A DNA stretch of 64,000 bases from assembly GCF_009932395.1 (NCBI RefSeq), contig NZ_LSRS01000005.1, forward strand, positions 220,459-284,458, read 5' to 3'. Shown here one piece after another: positions 35,699 through 46,733 of the stretch. Within the stretch, counting starts at the first letter, position 1; each line of letters starts with the position of its first letter. The DNA comes from Sporotomaculum syntrophicum. GTDB lineage: Bacteria > Bacillota > Desulfotomaculia > Desulfotomaculales > Desulfallaceae. Position numbers and translations under genes: made by a program. A model generated the notes under the pieces. It was not told the DNA's origin. It worked only from the letters and a program-made list of their open reading frames with translations, and searched no databases.

Positions 35699-37843
35699 GT
35701 GGCTAAAACTTTAGTAATTGTGGAATCACCAGCTAAGGCCAAAAGCTTGGGTAAGTTTCTTGGCAATAAATATACCGTAAAGGCATCCATGGGACATGTA
35801 CGAGACCTGCCAAAGAGTCAATTTGGGGTTGATGTAAAAGAAGGTTTTAAACCCAAGTATATAACTATAAGGGGCAAGGGGGATATCATTAAAGATCTAA
35901 AGGCGGCCACTAAAAAGGCAGATAAAGTGTTGCTGGCCTCTGATCCTGACCGGGAAGGGGAGGCCATTGCCTGGCACTTGGCTAATGTTTTGAATATCAA
36001 TGAACAGGATCCGTGCCGGATTGCATTTAATGAGATCACCAAACAAGCTGTTCAGCAAGCCGTTAAGCATCCGCGCCCGGTTGACCGGCATAAGGTGGAT
36101 GCCCAGCAGGCAAGACGCGTTTTAGATAGATTGGTGGGTTATAATCTCAGCCCGCTGCTATGGCGCAAGGTGAAAAAAGGCTTGAGTGCCGGGCGGGTAC
36201 AATCGGTGGCCATGCGTTTAATCTGTGATCGTGAGGAGGAGATCCGGGCTTTTGAACCAGAAGAATACTGGTCTCTTACTGCCAAGCTAGTCAAGGGAAA
36301 AACAGGCAGTTTTGAAGCAAAATTACATAAAATTGACGGTGAAAAAGCTCACCTTCCTAATGAAACATTGGTTAATGAAATCAGAGAGCATTTACAAAAT
36401 GAATTCTTTAAGGTAGCCAAGGTTACGAGACGGGAAAAAAAGAGACAACCGGCGCCACCGTTTACTACCAGCAGTATGCAGCAGGAGGCTTACCGGAAAA
36501 TAAATTTTACGGCCAGGAAAACTATGATGGTAGCCCAGCAGCTCTATGAGGGATTGGATTTGGGTAAGGAAGGCCCGGTGGGACTAGTAACATATATCCG
36601 TACCGATTCCACCCGGGTTTCTGAAATAGCTGAGCAAGAGGCAGCTTCTTTCATAGCTTCGAGCTTTGGTACCGAGTATGTGCCCTCTGAAAAGAGGCGC
36701 TTAGCGCCAAAGGGCCGGGCACAGGACGCTCATGAGGCCATTAGACCTACCTCTGTGCAACGGGAACCCGATAGTATCAAGCAATTTTTAACCCGTGAGC
36801 AATACAAGCTGTATAAGTTGATTTGGGAAAGATTTATTGCCAGCCAGATGAGTCCCGCGATTATAGATACTACCAGCGTGGATGTGGAAGCAGGCAGGTA
36901 TATATTCAGGGCTACTGGTTCCATCATTAAATTTCCTGGCTTCATGCAGGTATATATTGAAGGGCGGGACGATGAGGATGATAGGAACGAAGAAAAGACT
37001 TTACCGGAACTTAAGGAAGGCGATAAGTTAAAACTATTAACGATCGTGCCTAATCAGCATTTTACCCAACCGCCGCCCCGGTTTACCGATGCCACTTTAA
37101 TTAAGATTCTAGAGGAAAAGGGAATTGGCCGGCCCAGTACTTACGCTCCAATCGTGGATACCATCTTAAAAAGAGGATATGTAATCAGGGAGAAGAAAAT
37201 TTTTTATCCCACCGAGCTGGGTTTGGTGGTTGTGGACCTTTTGAAAAAATATTTTTATAATATCATTGACGTTGAGTTTACCGCCGAAATGGAGCAAAAA
37301 TTGGACGATGTTGAAGAAGGAGATGTGGATTGGGTTCACATCTTGGAGGATTTTTATCTGCCATTTCAGGAATCTCTGGAGGTTGCCGAACAAGAAATTG
37401 AACAGATACAGGTGGAGGATGAGGTTACTGATGAGATATGTGAGCTTTGCGGAAGGAATATGGTCGTTAAAATGGGCAGGTATGGTAAGTTCTTAGCCTG
37501 TCCAGGATTTCCTGAGTGCAGAAATGCCAAGCCACTGCTAGAGCCTACTGGTGTAGCTTGTCCGAATTGCCAGGGTGAACTGGTTCTGAGACGCAGCAAA
37601 AAAGGAAGAAAATTTTTTGGCTGCAGCAACTATCCGGAATGTGATTTTGTAGTTTGGGACCAGCCCACTAATAAAAAATGCCCGCAATGTAATAACATGA
37701 TGGTTTTAAAGGAAAATAAAAAGGGAAAATTATACCAATGTATTAACAAAGAGTGTGGAAGTAAAATTGACGCGTCAGCAGAGGCTGAAAGGGAGTATAA
37801 GCTCACTTTAAATGAACCAAATGATTCCGTAAGTACTTATTAA
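35699..37843 (+). CDS. topA: DNA topoisomerase I
   Basis: This 714-aa type IA topoisomerase relaxes negative supercoils. The Toprim domain is at about 1-115 (VIVESPAKAKSLGKFLG, ASDPDREGEAIAWHL) and the active-site Tyr299 is in VTYIRTDSTR. Three C-terminal Cys4 zinc ribbons follow (from about residues 578, 621 and 660: CELCGRN...CPGFPEC, CPNCQGE...CSNYPEC, CPQCNNM...CINKEC). The GTG at 35699 is 6 nt after GAGGTG; GTG 35690 is part of that site. Confidence 0.97.
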   Translation: MAKTLVIVESPAKAKSLGKFLGNKYTVKASMGHVRDLPKSQFGVDVKEGFKPKYITIRGKGDIIKDLKAATKKADKVLLASDPDREGEAIAWHLANVLNINEQDPCRIAFNEITKQAVQQAVKHPRPVDRHKVDAQQARRVLDRLVGYNLSPLLWRKVKKGLSAGRVQSVAMRLICDREEEIRAFEPEEYWSLTAKLVKGKTGSFEAKLHKIDGEKAHLPNETLVNEIREHLQNEFFKVAKVTRREKKRQPAPPFTTSSMQQEAYRKINFTARKTMMVAQQLYEGLDLGKEGPVGLVTYIRTDSTRVSEIAEQEAASFIASSFGTEYVPSEKRRLAPKGRAQDAHEAIRPTSVQREPDSIKQFLTREQYKLYKLIWERFIASQMSPAIIDTTSVDVEAGRYIFRATGSIIKFPGFMQVYIEGRDDEDDRNEEKTLPELKEGDKLKLLTIVPNQHFTQPPPRFTDATLIKILEEKGIGRPSTYAPIVDTILKRGYVIREKKIFYPTELGLVVVDLLKKYFYNIIDVEFTAEMEQKLDDVEEGDVDWVHILEDFYLPFQESLEVAEQEIEQIQVEDEVTDEICELCGRNMVVKMGRYGKFLACPGFPECRNAKPLLEPTGVACPNCQGELVLRRSKKGRKFFGCSNYPECDFVVWDQPTNKKCPQCNNMMVLKENKKGKLYQCINKECGSKIDASAEAEREYKLTLNEPNDSVSTY

Positions 37844-37882
37844 AACGCGGTAAATTAGCTTTGGAAGTGCAGAGGTGGCATT

Positions 37883-39190
37883 GTGCAAGAACCGTTAATC
37901 ATTATTGGGGCAGGTCTTGCCGGGTCCGAAGCAGCCTGGCAGGCAGCCTGCAGGGGTATACCAGTGCGGCTATATGAAATGCGGCCGGTCAAGAATACTC
38001 AGGCGCATAAAACTGGGTATTTTGCCGAGCTGGTTTGCAGCAATTCTCTCGGAGCCAGAGCTCTGGAGAACGCAGTGGGTTTGCTAAAAGAGGAAATGCG
38101 CAGGTTAAATTCAATTATAATTCAGTGCGCTGACGACTGCAGCGTGCCTGCCGGGGGTGCGCTGGCTGTAGACCGTGAATGTTTTGCCCGATCTGTTACC
38201 GGTAAACTGGAAGAGCATCCGTTAATCACAGTGTACAGGGAAGAGTATACTGATATAATGAACGGTGTGGTGTTGATCGCTTCTGGCCCTTTAACTTCTG
38301 ACTGGTTGGCCGAGAAAATTCGAAACTTTACCGGACAAGAGTATTTATATTTTTACGATGCTGTGGCTCCGATAGTTAACTTGGAATCTATCAATTTGGC
38401 TAAAACTTTCTGGTCCTCTCGTTATGACAAGGGTGAGGATGACTATCTAAACTGTCCAATGAACGAGTCCGAGTATGCAGATTTCCAGCAGGCTTTAGCT
38501 AACGCCGAGCGGGCGCCCCGTAAAGATTTTGATCCGGAAATAAATTTTGAAGGCTGTATGCCCATTGAAGTGCTGGCTAAGCGTGGCACTGATACCATGC
38601 GTTTTGGACCGCTTAAACCTGTTGGACTGGTTGACCCGCATACCGGTAAGAGACCCTTTGCTGTAGTCCAGTTACGCAGGGATAATGCAGCAGGTACGAT
38701 GCTAAATATTGTTGGTTTTCAAACCAATCTTAAATGGAGCGAGCAAAAGCGTGTTTTTAGCATGATACCCGGTTTGGAGCAGGCTGAATTTGTGCGCTTC
38801 GGAGTTATGCACCGCAATACATATATTAACTCTCCTGTATTATTGAAGCCAACTTTTCAATGCAAATTGAAAGAGGATTTATTCTTTGCCGGGCAGCTGA
38901 CCGGGGTAGAGGGTTATGTTGAATCAGCTGCCTCCGGACTTGTAGCAGGTATAAACGCTGCCTTGTTGTTAAAAGGACGTCAACCGGTGGTCTGGCCATC
39001 TGAAACAGCCCACGGCGCCCTTGCCCGTTACATAACCTCAACTGATGCTCGTCATTTTCAGCCCATGAATATAACCTTCGGTCTTATCCCACCACTGGAA
39101 GAAAGGGTGCGGGATAAGAAAAAGCGCAACGCTATGTATGCTAACCGGGCGCTGGAAAAATTAAAGCAATACCAGGAATTGATGAAATAG
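37883..39190 (+). CDS. trmFO: tRNA (uracil-54-C5)-methyltransferase TrmFO
   Basis: TrmFO makes ribothymidine-54 in tRNA using methylene-tetrahydrofolate and FAD. The 435-aa chain has the FAD-binding [16 protein letters not shown] at the N-terminus, the conserved LVCSNSLGA Cys, [21 protein letters not shown] and the C-terminal FAD segment [16 protein letters not shown]. It lies 39 nt after topA and upstream of xerC, the classical Firmicutes order. Start GTG at 37883 behind AGAGGTGG. Confidence 0.97.
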   Translation: MQEPLIIIGAGLAGSEAAWQAACRGIPVRLYEMRPVKNTQAHKTGYFAELVCSNSLGARALENAVGLLKEEMRRLNSIIIQCADDCSVPAGGALAVDRECFARSVTGKLEEHPLITVYREEYTDIMNGVVLIASGPLTSDWLAEKIRNFTGQEYLYFYDAVAPIVNLESINLAKTFWSSRYDKGEDDYLNCPMNESEYADFQQALANAERAPRKDFDPEINFEGCMPIEVLAKRGTDTMRFGPLKPVGLVDPHTGKRPFAVVQLRRDNAAGTMLNIVGFQTNLKWSEQKRVFSMIPGLEQAEFVRFGVMHRNTYINSPVLLKPTFQCKLKEDLFFAGQLTGVEGYVESAASGLVAGINAALLLKGRQPVVWPSETAHGALARYITSTDARHFQPMNITFGLIPPLEERVRDKKKRNAMYANRALEKLKQYQELMK

Positions 39191-39294
39191 TAGAAAAGTA
39201 GTACGGCATATGGCCACCACAACTAGAACACATGGCAGACTAGTGTTAATTACGGTATTATTATGCATTGCTATTGCTATGGTGAGGTTTTACT

Positions 39295-40203
39295 ATGTAC
39301 AGTTATATTGATGGTTTTTTTGTATATTTACTGACGGAAAAAAACGCTTCCCCTCATACAATAAAGGGTTATGAGAACGATTTATATAACGGGCTGACTT
39401 TTTTTACCCGGATAATAGGGATAGAAGACTATAGACTTCACCCCGCCCAGGTTACTAAAGAGATTTTTAGAAGTTACCTGGGGGATATGCATGCACAGCA
39501 AAAATCAGGTGCTACCATTGCCAGGCGTATGTCGAGCTGGCGGTCTTTTTTCAAGTATCTGTGCCGGGAAGGAGTATTGGAGGACAATCCCCTGGCTAGA
39601 ATCAGTATTCCCAAACGGGTCAGGAAATTGCCCAGCTTTCTAGACCAAACGGAAATGGGTAGGTTATTGGCCTGTCCAGAACGACAAAAGCTATTGGGAG
39701 CAAGGGATCAGGCTGTGCTGGAAACGCTATATAGTACTGGTATTCGAGTAAGTGAGCTGGTGCGTATTGATATTGACGATATTGACTTAAGCAGAGGAAG
39801 TATCAAAATAATCGCAAAGGGTAACCGGGAGCGTTTGGTGCCAATGGGAAGCTACGCCGTGGAGGTGATACGTAATTATATGCAACGAGTGCGCCCGCTT
39901 TTAATGGATGGGGAAAAGGGGCGCCAATCGGCACTTTTTTTAAATAACCAAGGCAGGCGGCTTACCGACCGGGGTGTACGCTGGTTGGTTCAACGATATG
40001 TACAACAGCTAAACCTGCAGACAAAGGCTAGTCCGCATACATTTCGGCATTCCTACGCTACCCACTTACTAGATAATGGTGCTGATTTGAGGTCGGTACA
40101 GGAGTTATTAGGCCACGCGCGGCTTTCAACTACCCAGATATATACCCACCTGAGCAAGGAACGTATCAAGCGCATTTATGATCAATGTCACCCTAGAGCA
40201 TAA
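39295..40203 (+). CDS. xerC: Tyrosine recombinase XerC
   Basis: This 302-aa tyrosine recombinase resolves chromosome dimers at dif. The N-terminal SAM-like core-binding domain (about 1-90) begins with [17 protein letters not shown]. The catalytic set is complete: Arg in [10 protein letters not shown], Lys in IIAKGNRER, His and Arg in [12 protein letters not shown], His in [11 protein letters not shown] and Tyr in [10 protein letters not shown]. It occupies the codV position before hslV-hslU-codY, so the housekeeping assignment is strong. The ATG at 39295 follows GAGGT. Confidence 0.94.
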   Translation: MYSYIDGFFVYLLTEKNASPHTIKGYENDLYNGLTFFTRIIGIEDYRLHPAQVTKEIFRSYLGDMHAQQKSGATIARRMSSWRSFFKYLCREGVLEDNPLARISIPKRVRKLPSFLDQTEMGRLLACPERQKLLGARDQAVLETLYSTGIRVSELVRIDIDDIDLSRGSIKIIAKGNRERLVPMGSYAVEVIRNYMQRVRPLLMDGEKGRQSALFLNNQGRRLTDRGVRWLVQRYVQQLNLQTKASPHTFRHSYATHLLDNGADLRSVQELLGHARLSTTQIYTHLSKERIKRIYDQCHPRA

Positions 40204-40232
40204 CTAAATTATGTTGTAAGGAGAATAACCAT

Positions 40233-40763
40233 ATGTTTCATGCCACCACGATAGTGGCCGTTAAGATCGGCAATGATGTAGCTATGGCCGGTGATGGTCA
40301 GGTGACTTTTGGCCAAAATACAATACTAAAGCATAATGCTCGCAAATTACGTCGTTTGCATAGCGGGTCTGTATTGGCCGGGTTCGCTGGTTCTGTGGCT
40401 GACGCCATCACTTTATTTGAAAAATTTGAGGCTAAACTTGAGGCCTACCAGGGTAATATGAAAAGGGCGGCCGTTGAGCTAGCAAAAGAATGGAGAACTG
40501 ATAAATATTTACGGCAATTAGAGGCTTTGCTGATTGTGGCGGATAAAGATTGTATGCTGGTAATCAGCGGGAATGGCGAAGTTATTGAGCCTGATGACGG
40601 AGTCGTTGCTATTGGTTCCGGTGGTCCGTACGCTATTGCGGCAGCCCGGGCGTTAGTCAAACATACTGGATTAGATGTAGCCGTAATAGCCCGGGAAGCA
40701 CTGTCTATAGCTGCAGATATCTGCATTTACACGAATCATCAGATCATTGTTGAAACACTATAA
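40233..40763 (+). CDS. hslV: ATP-dependent protease subunit HslV (ClpQ)
   Basis: The 176-aa proteasome-like peptidase pairs with HslU. The N-terminus is [13 protein letters not shown]; the catalytic Thr is the first or second Thr of ATTIVAV after processing. [20 protein letters not shown] and [15 protein letters not shown] are all conserved. AAGGAGAAT precedes the ATG. It lies 17 nt before hslU. The Bacillus homologue uses an N-terminal Ser; here the Thr form appears to be kept, with five residues to be removed. Confidence 0.96.
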   Translation: MFHATTIVAVKIGNDVAMAGDGQVTFGQNTILKHNARKLRRLHSGSVLAGFAGSVADAITLFEKFEAKLEAYQGNMKRAAVELAKEWRTDKYLRQLEALLIVADKDCMLVISGNGEVIEPDDGVVAIGSGGPYAIAAARALVKHTGLDVAVIAREALSIAADICIYTNHQIIVETL

Positions 40764-40780
40764 AAAACGGAGGTTTTTAG

Positions 40781-42181
40781 ATGAATTCGCTAACGCCCAG
40801 GCAAATCGTAGCGGAACTTGACAAATATGTGGTGGGTCAGAACCAGGCGAAAAAAGCAGTAGCTATTGCCTTGCGCAACAGGTACCGCAGGAGTAGGCTA
40901 CCTGAGGATCTCCGCGATGAGGTAATGCCAAAAAATATATTAATGATCGGGCCAACAGGTGTCGGTAAAACCGAAATAGCTCGTCGCTTGGCCAAACTAG
41001 TTAAGGCTCCCATGGTTAAGGTGGAAGCAACAAAGTTTACCGAAGTGGGTTACGTGGGTCGTGATGTAGAGTCAATGATACGTGACCTGGTGGAAACATC
41101 CATCCGCATGGTGCGCAATGAAAGAATAGTAATGGTGGAGAAAAAGGCCAGTATGATGGCTGAAGAACGGATTATTGAACTGCTAGCCCCCATGCCAAAA
41201 GAAGATAAACAAGCGCGTAATCCTTTGGAAATGCTCTTTGGGGCCACACGTCAACCGGATCAAATGGAAAGCAACCATTATCAACAAATGGCCAACCGGG
41301 TTAAGTTTGAGAGAGAATCATTGCGTGATAAGTTAGCCAGAGGTGAACTGGAAAGAGAATATGTGGAAATTGAGGTGGAAGACAGTCGGCCACCCATGAT
41401 GGAAGTATTTACCGGGTCAGGCGTGGAAGAGATGGGTGTAAATATAAGTGATATACTTGGGAACATATTCCCGAAGAAAAAACGCCTGCGCCGGTTAACT
41501 GTTGCTGAGGCACGCAAAATTTTAACTCAACAGGAGGCCCAAAAGCTGATTGATATGGATGAGGTGACCTCATCTGCGGTGAAGTTGGCAGAAAATGACG
41601 GGATTATATTTTTAGACGAAATTGATAAAATTGCTATGCACGAGGGTGGTACCGGCCCTGATGTTTCGCGCGGTGGCGTACAAAGAGATATACTGCCCAT
41701 CGTGGAGGGCTCTACGGTAATGACTAAATACGGTCCGGTTAAAACAGACCATATATTGTTTATTGCGGCTGGTGCATTTCATGCTTCTAAACCTTCAGAT
41801 TTGATTCCCGAACTGCAGGGTCGCTTTCCGATCAGAGTTGAGTTGACCAGCTTAACCAAGGATGATTTTTTGCATATTCTAGTGGAACCCAAAAATTCTT
41901 TAATCAGACAGTACATCGAATTATTACGCACTGAAGGTGTAGAGGTGATATTTTCACCAAATTCTATTGTGAAAATTGCAGAAATCGCTTATACTGTAAA
42001 TGAGCAAACTGAAAATATCGGGGCTAGAAGGTTACATACCATTATGGAAAAATTATTGGAAGATGTATCTTTCAATGCTACTGAATTAGAAGATAGCTCC
42101 TTTAATATTGATGAACTATATGTCATCCAAAAGCTTGGTGAGGTAGTCAAGGATCAAGACTTGAGCAGGTATATTTTATAG
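40781..42181 (+). CDS. hslU: ATP-dependent protease ATPase subunit HslU (ClpY)
   Basis: The AAA+ unfoldase for HslV is 466 aa long. Walker A is [17 protein letters not shown] (about residues 58-74), an intermediate I domain lies at about 110-230, Walker B is [11 protein letters not shown], and the sensor-2 Arg is in [16 protein letters not shown]. The C-terminus (DLSRYIL) inserts into HslV pockets. It overlaps no neighbours, with 17 nt after hslV and 199 nt before codY. The ribosome site is CGGAGG. Confidence 0.97.
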   Translation: MNSLTPRQIVAELDKYVVGQNQAKKAVAIALRNRYRRSRLPEDLRDEVMPKNILMIGPTGVGKTEIARRLAKLVKAPMVKVEATKFTEVGYVGRDVESMIRDLVETSIRMVRNERIVMVEKKASMMAEERIIELLAPMPKEDKQARNPLEMLFGATRQPDQMESNHYQQMANRVKFERESLRDKLARGELEREYVEIEVEDSRPPMMEVFTGSGVEEMGVNISDILGNIFPKKKRLRRLTVAEARKILTQQEAQKLIDMDEVTSSAVKLAENDGIIFLDEIDKIAMHEGGTGPDVSRGGVQRDILPIVEGSTVMTKYGPVKTDHILFIAAGAFHASKPSDLIPELQGRFPIRVELTSLTKDDFLHILVEPKNSLIRQYIELLRTEGVEVIFSPNSIVKIAEIAYTVNEQTENIGARRLHTIMEKLLEDVSFNATELEDSSFNIDELYVIQKLGEVVKDQDLSRYIL

Positions 42182-42195
42182 TGTTAACTAGTAAT

Positions 42196-42210
42196 AATTT
42201 ACAGAAAATA
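42196..42210 (+). promoter_or_regulatory. CodY-box candidate upstream of codY
   Basis: AATTTACAGAAAATA matches the CodY consensus AATTTTCWGAAAATT at 13 of 15 positions. It lies about 170 nt before the codY start and overlaps a possible -35 (TTTACA, 42198-42203). Suggests CodY autoregulation. Confidence 0.6.
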
Positions 42211-42380
42211 TGCATTATTTTATCTATATCAATATTTCAGGTATTATATTTAACTAAAGGTAAAGCTATGCGCTTTTGGTCATACAATTTGCAGCACTGA
42301 CTGCAACTGGTTAATAAGAAATTTGCAATTATATAATAAGGCATAATAATTGAATTAGGATAAGAAAGAGGCGATTTAGC

Positions 42381-43169
42381 TTGTCTAATTTACTAGCCAA
42401 GACCCGCTCAATTAACAGAGTGCTGCAAAAATCTGCCGGTCACCCAGTTGATTTCAAGGAGATTGCAGCAATACTAAGTGAAATAATAGAGTGTAGTGTA
42501 TATATATTGGACCGCCGTGGCAAAGTGTTAGGTTTTGCTTACCTAAAGGGCTTTGATTGCGATGTGACGAGAAACATTGTGGAATCAGCGACGGGTTTTC
42601 CACCCGATTATAATGAAAAGGTAATGAATATCAATGAAACCTACGCCAATTATTGTAATCCCTATGATACCTGTGACTTAAATCACGAACTAACCTGCCA
42701 ATTTAACAAAAAAATGAATACTACCATAGTTCCCATAGTGGGCACAGGTAACAGGTTAGGTACGCTTGTGCTCGCTAGATTTGAACGAAGCTTCGATGAT
42801 GAAGATTTGATTTTAGCTGAACTTGGTGCTACTGTTATTGGGATGGAAATATTGCGTGCACGCCAAGACCGCATGGAGGAGGAAGCTAGAAAACGAGCTG
42901 CCGTACAAATAGCCATTGGTACATTGTCCTATTCGGAGCTTGATGCTGTACATCATATATTTGAACAGCTTGACGGCGATGAGGGGCTGCTAGTGGCCAG
43001 TAAGATAGCGGATCGGGTTGGTATAACTAGATCTGTAATTGTAAACGCTTTGCGCAAGTTTGAGAGTGCGGGAGTTATTGAATCTAAGTCTCTGGGCATG
43101 AAGGGTACTTTTATTAAGGTGTTAAATGATCGTTTGCTGGAAGAACTGGAACGGTTAAAAGAACGTTAA
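42381..43169 (+). CDS. codY: GTP-sensing transcriptional pleiotropic repressor CodY
   Basis: CodY represses nutrient-uptake and amino-acid genes when branched-chain amino acids and GTP are abundant. The 262-aa protein has an N-terminal GAF domain (about 1-155) and a C-terminal winged helix (about 170-262) whose recognition helix is the near-invariant [31 protein letters not shown] (seen in two parts). The TTG start gives [16 protein letters not shown], the family N-terminus. The ribosome site is AGAGGCG. A terminator follows. The upstream polar amino-acid ABC genes are plausible targets, but I saw no CodY box there. Confidence 0.97.
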   Translation: MSNLLAKTRSINRVLQKSAGHPVDFKEIAAILSEIIECSVYILDRRGKVLGFAYLKGFDCDVTRNIVESATGFPPDYNEKVMNINETYANYCNPYDTCDLNHELTCQFNKKMNTTIVPIVGTGNRLGTLVLARFERSFDDEDLILAELGATVIGMEILRARQDRMEEEARKRAAVQIAIGTLSYSELDAVHHIFEQLDGDEGLLVASKIADRVGITRSVIVNALRKFESAGVIESKSLGMKGTFIKVLNDRLLEELERLKER

Positions 43170-43190
43170 ATTTAACTTAAATAAAAAGCC

Positions 43191-43218
43191 AGCCATTAAG
43201 AATGGCTGATTTTTTTTG
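43191..43218 (+). terminator. Terminator after codY
   Basis: CAGCCATT/AATGGCTG (43191-43209), a perfect 8-bp stem with a 3-nt loop, is followed by TTTTTTTT. Confidence 0.9.
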
Positions 43219-43239
43219 CTTCTAATTAATGGGTAGCCT

Positions 43240-43268
43240 TGTCATTGGTTAAACTTTATGTTAGAATA
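43240..43268 (+). promoter_or_regulatory. Sigma-A-type promoter of rpsB
   Basis: TTGTCA (43240-43245), exactly 17 nt, then TAGAAT (43263-43268). It lies directly after the codY terminator and 116 nt before the rpsB start. Confidence 0.75.
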
Positions 43269-43274
43269 CTTCCT

Positions 43275-43383
43275 GGTGTTAAATACACACGCTGCCGGAT
43301 TTTGCGCAGGCGGTTCCCTGTGGGGCCCTGGAAAAGATGATGGTAGCGGAGGAAAAAACCGGCTGGGGGGAGGTGTTACACTA
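43275..43383 (+). promoter_or_regulatory. Structured leader of rpsB (possible S2 autoregulatory leader)
   Basis: About 109 nt lie between the predicted transcript start and the rpsB ATG. They are GC-rich, and GCCGGATTTT (near 43291) can pair with AAAAAACCGGC (near 43355), just before the GGGGGGAGG ribosome site. Such leaders are bound by S2 in other bacteria; this assignment is by position and pairing only. Confidence 0.45.
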
Positions 43384-44082
43384 ATGGCCGTAATATCTAT
43401 GAAACAACTGCTCGAGGCGGGTGTTCATTTTGGACACCAAACCAGAAGATGGAATCCTAAGATGGCCCCCTACATTTTTACAGATCGCAACGGTATTTAT
43501 ATTATTGATTTACAAAAGACTGTCAAAAAGGTAGAGGAAGCCTATAACTTTGTAAAATCTACCGTACAAGACGGCGGTAGCATATTATTTGTTGGTACGA
43601 AAAAACAGGCACAGGAATCAGTTCATGAAGAGGCTGAACGTTGTGGTATGTATTATGTCAACCAGCGTTGGCTTGGTGGTATGTTAACTAATTTCCAGAC
43701 TATTCGCCGGAGAATTGATAGACTGCATGTTTTAGAAAAAATGGAACAAGATGGGACGATGGATAAACTGCCCAAAAAAGAAGTTGCTGAACTCCTGCAT
43801 GAAAAAGAAAGATTGGCTAAATTTTTGGGTGGTATTAAAGAAATGCATCGTTTGCCCCAGGCTTTGTTTGTTATTGACCCGCGCAAAGAGCGAATTGCCG
43901 TTGCCGAGGGGCGCAAATTGGGCATCCCCATTGTAGCTATCGTGGATACCAATTGTGATCCAGACGAGGTGGATTATATTATACCCGGTAATGATGATGC
44001 TATTAGGGCAGTCAGGCTTTTAACTGCAAAAATGGCTGATGCCGTGATTGAAGGCAACCAGGGTGAACAAACTGCTGAATAA
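43384..44082 (+). CDS. rpsB: 30S ribosomal protein S2
   Basis: The 232-aa S2 has the family N-terminus [27 protein letters not shown] (read in two parts), then [14 protein letters not shown]-type and [35 protein letters not shown] (split) segments, and [28 protein letters not shown] near the C-terminus. The ATG at 43384 follows GGGGGGAGG by 8 nt; an open frame upstream to 43258 is leader RNA and not coding. It is followed by an attenuator-type hairpin and tsf. Confidence 0.97.
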   Translation: MAVISMKQLLEAGVHFGHQTRRWNPKMAPYIFTDRNGIYIIDLQKTVKKVEEAYNFVKSTVQDGGSILFVGTKKQAQESVHEEAERCGMYYVNQRWLGGMLTNFQTIRRRIDRLHVLEKMEQDGTMDKLPKKEVAELLHEKERLAKFLGGIKEMHRLPQALFVIDPRKERIAVAEGRKLGIPIVAIVDTNCDPDEVDYIIPGNDDAIRAVRLLTAKMADAVIEGNQGEQTAE

Positions 44083-44091
44083 CTTGTTGGT

Positions 44092-44127
44092 GGGGGATTA
44101 ACCTGGGAAGGTTACCCCTGCTTTTTT
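44092..44127 (+). terminator. Attenuator/terminator between rpsB and tsf
   Basis: GGGG...TAACC (44092-44103) pairs with GGTTACCCC (44110-44118), followed by TTTTTT. Partial termination here would set the S2:EF-Ts ratio. Confidence 0.65.
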
Positions 44128-44196
44128 CTATTTACTTAAACTTTTGGATATAATAATATATTACGAGAAAAAACATGCTATAGGGGGTAATACTAC

Positions 44197-44850
44197 ATGG
44201 CTGAAATAACTGCAGCAATGGTAAAAGAATTGCGTGAAAGATCCGGTGCTGGAATGATGGATTGTAAAAAGGCATTAGTAGCTACAGGAGGGGATCTGGA
44301 AAAGTCTATAGATTTTTTACGTGAAAAAGGTTTAGCCTCTGCTGCTAAAAAATCAGGCCGGATTACAGCAGAAGGTCTTATCGAGTCCTATATTCATGCC
44401 GGTGGCAGAATTGGCGTGCTGGTGGAAGTAAACTGTGAAACAGATTTCGTTGCTAAAACTGATGAGTTCAAAGAGTTAGTTAAGGACATTGCGATGCAGA
44501 TTGCTGCCGCCCGTCCGCAGTACGTGGATAAAGAAGAAGTGCCCGAGAGTATAGTGGCAAAAGAAAAGGAAATTTTATCTGCTCAGGCAGCTAATGAAGG
44601 TAAACCGGATAAGATTATCGAAAAAATGGTGGAAGGTCGGATTGAAAAGTTTTATAAGGAAATATGTCTACTGGAGCAACCATTTATTAAAGATACAGAT
44701 AAAACTGTAAGACAGCTTGTAACTGAAAAAATTGCTAAAATAGGAGAAAATATTTCTGTGCGCCGGTTTGCGCGCTATGAGCTTGGTGAAGGTTTGGAAA
44801 AAAGGCAGGATGATTTTGCTGCGGAGGTAGCGGCACAAGCAAGAAAATAA
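44197..44850 (+). CDS. tsf: Elongation factor Ts
   Basis: EF-Ts recycles EF-Tu by catalysing GDP release. The 217-aa protein is the short form usual in Clostridia. It has a UBA-like N-terminus ([19 protein letters not shown]), the conserved [19 protein letters not shown] core (about residues 80-98) and a C-terminal segment starting [14 protein letters not shown]. The ATG at 44197 follows AGGGGG. It lies between rpsB and pyrH in the standard order. Confidence 0.97.
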   Translation: MAEITAAMVKELRERSGAGMMDCKKALVATGGDLEKSIDFLREKGLASAAKKSGRITAEGLIESYIHAGGRIGVLVEVNCETDFVAKTDEFKELVKDIAMQIAAARPQYVDKEEVPESIVAKEKEILSAQAANEGKPDKIIEKMVEGRIEKFYKEICLLEQPFIKDTDKTVRQLVTEKIAKIGENISVRRFARYELGEGLEKRQDDFAAEVAAQARK

Positions 44851-44915
44851 TATTGACCCAAAAAGGGATTTTCATTTTCTTGTAGAATAAATTAAATAAA
44901 TTGACGGGAGGTTAG

Positions 44916-46197
<1,282 letters not shown>

Positions 46198-46290
46198 TTA
46201 GTATTGATGGCTATAGTTAGCTTTCAATTAATATCTAAGTTATTCTTGAACGGCAATGAGTACAGATATTAAGCTATCTTAGTAGCGATC

Positions 46291-46506
46291 GTGGTGAGCA
46301 ATATACAAATTGATGATTTATTGATTTTAGAACTGGATGCTGCAATAGAATTATGTCGTTCGGCGGGTTGGCAAGTTAAGGTAGAAGTTACCTTGCCTCC
46401 CCGTGGAGAATTAACAGGACAGTATAGGGTAATTCGTGTCCGAGAGCTATCTGTCGGAAATGTTATACTGACGGTGGCTAAAGAGGTTTCAGGGAAGGAG
46501 GTGTAG
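46291..46506 (+). CDS. Small conserved-looking protein of unknown function
   Basis: This 71-aa protein appears to have an alpha helix (LDAAIELCRSAGW) followed by beta strands (VKVEVTLPP, QYRVIRVRELS, VILTVAKEV). The pattern is loosely reminiscent of a small beta-alpha fold such as PASTA, but I cannot assign a family. Two tandem GTG codons could start it; no strong ribosome site is visible. It ends 3 nt before the ferredoxin start, so the two are one unit inserted between frr and uppS. Confidence 0.6.
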   Translation: MVSNIQIDDLLILELDAAIELCRSAGWQVKVEVTLPPRGELTGQYRVIRVRELSVGNVILTVAKEVSGKEV

Positions 46507-46509
46507 AAA

Positions 46510-46677
46510 TTGGCATATAAAATAACCGATGATTGTCTGGCCTGTGGAACTTGTAAAGAATCCTGCCCCAATGAAGCGATCATAGAAGGCGATATTTACA
46601 CGATTGATCAAGAGAAATGCTTAGAATGTGGAACCTGTATTGATGAATGCCCCACCGGAGCCATTATTGAAGAATAA
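46510..46677 (+). CDS. 2[4Fe-4S] ferredoxin
   Basis: This 55-aa clostridial-type ferredoxin has two complete CxxCxxCxxxCP motifs: CLACGTCKESCP near the start and CLECGTCIDECP near the end, with GAIIEE terminating. It carries low-potential electrons in the cytoplasm. The TTG start follows GGAAGGAGGTG. It is too short for many gene finders. It lies just ahead of dxr and ispG; IspG needs reduced ferredoxin or flavodoxin, so this could be its donor, but that is inference. Confidence 0.93.
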   Translation: MAYKITDDCLACGTCKESCPNEAIIEGDIYTIDQEKCLECGTCIDECPTGAIIEE

Positions 46678-46680
46678 TGG

Positions 46681-46716
46681 AACAACCCCCTCATTTTCCG
46701 GAGGGGGTTGTTTTAT
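46681..46716 (+). terminator. Terminator after the ferredoxin gene
   Basis: A perfect 12-bp stem AACAACCCCCTC/GAGGGGGTTGTT (46681-46712) with an 8-nt loop is followed by TTAT. It partly separates frr-ferredoxin from uppS. Confidence 0.8.
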
Positions 46717-46733
46717 AAGAAAGGGGAGCAGGA

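Noticed and set aside
39295-40203. Integrase of a mobile element
   Set aside because: Position between trmFO and hslV and full XerC similarity indicate the housekeeping recombinase; no att repeats or cargo are seen.
43258-43383. N-terminal extension of S2
   Set aside because: It precedes the GGGGGGAGG site and lies in the leader; S2 proteins start at the [10 protein letters not shown] equivalent.
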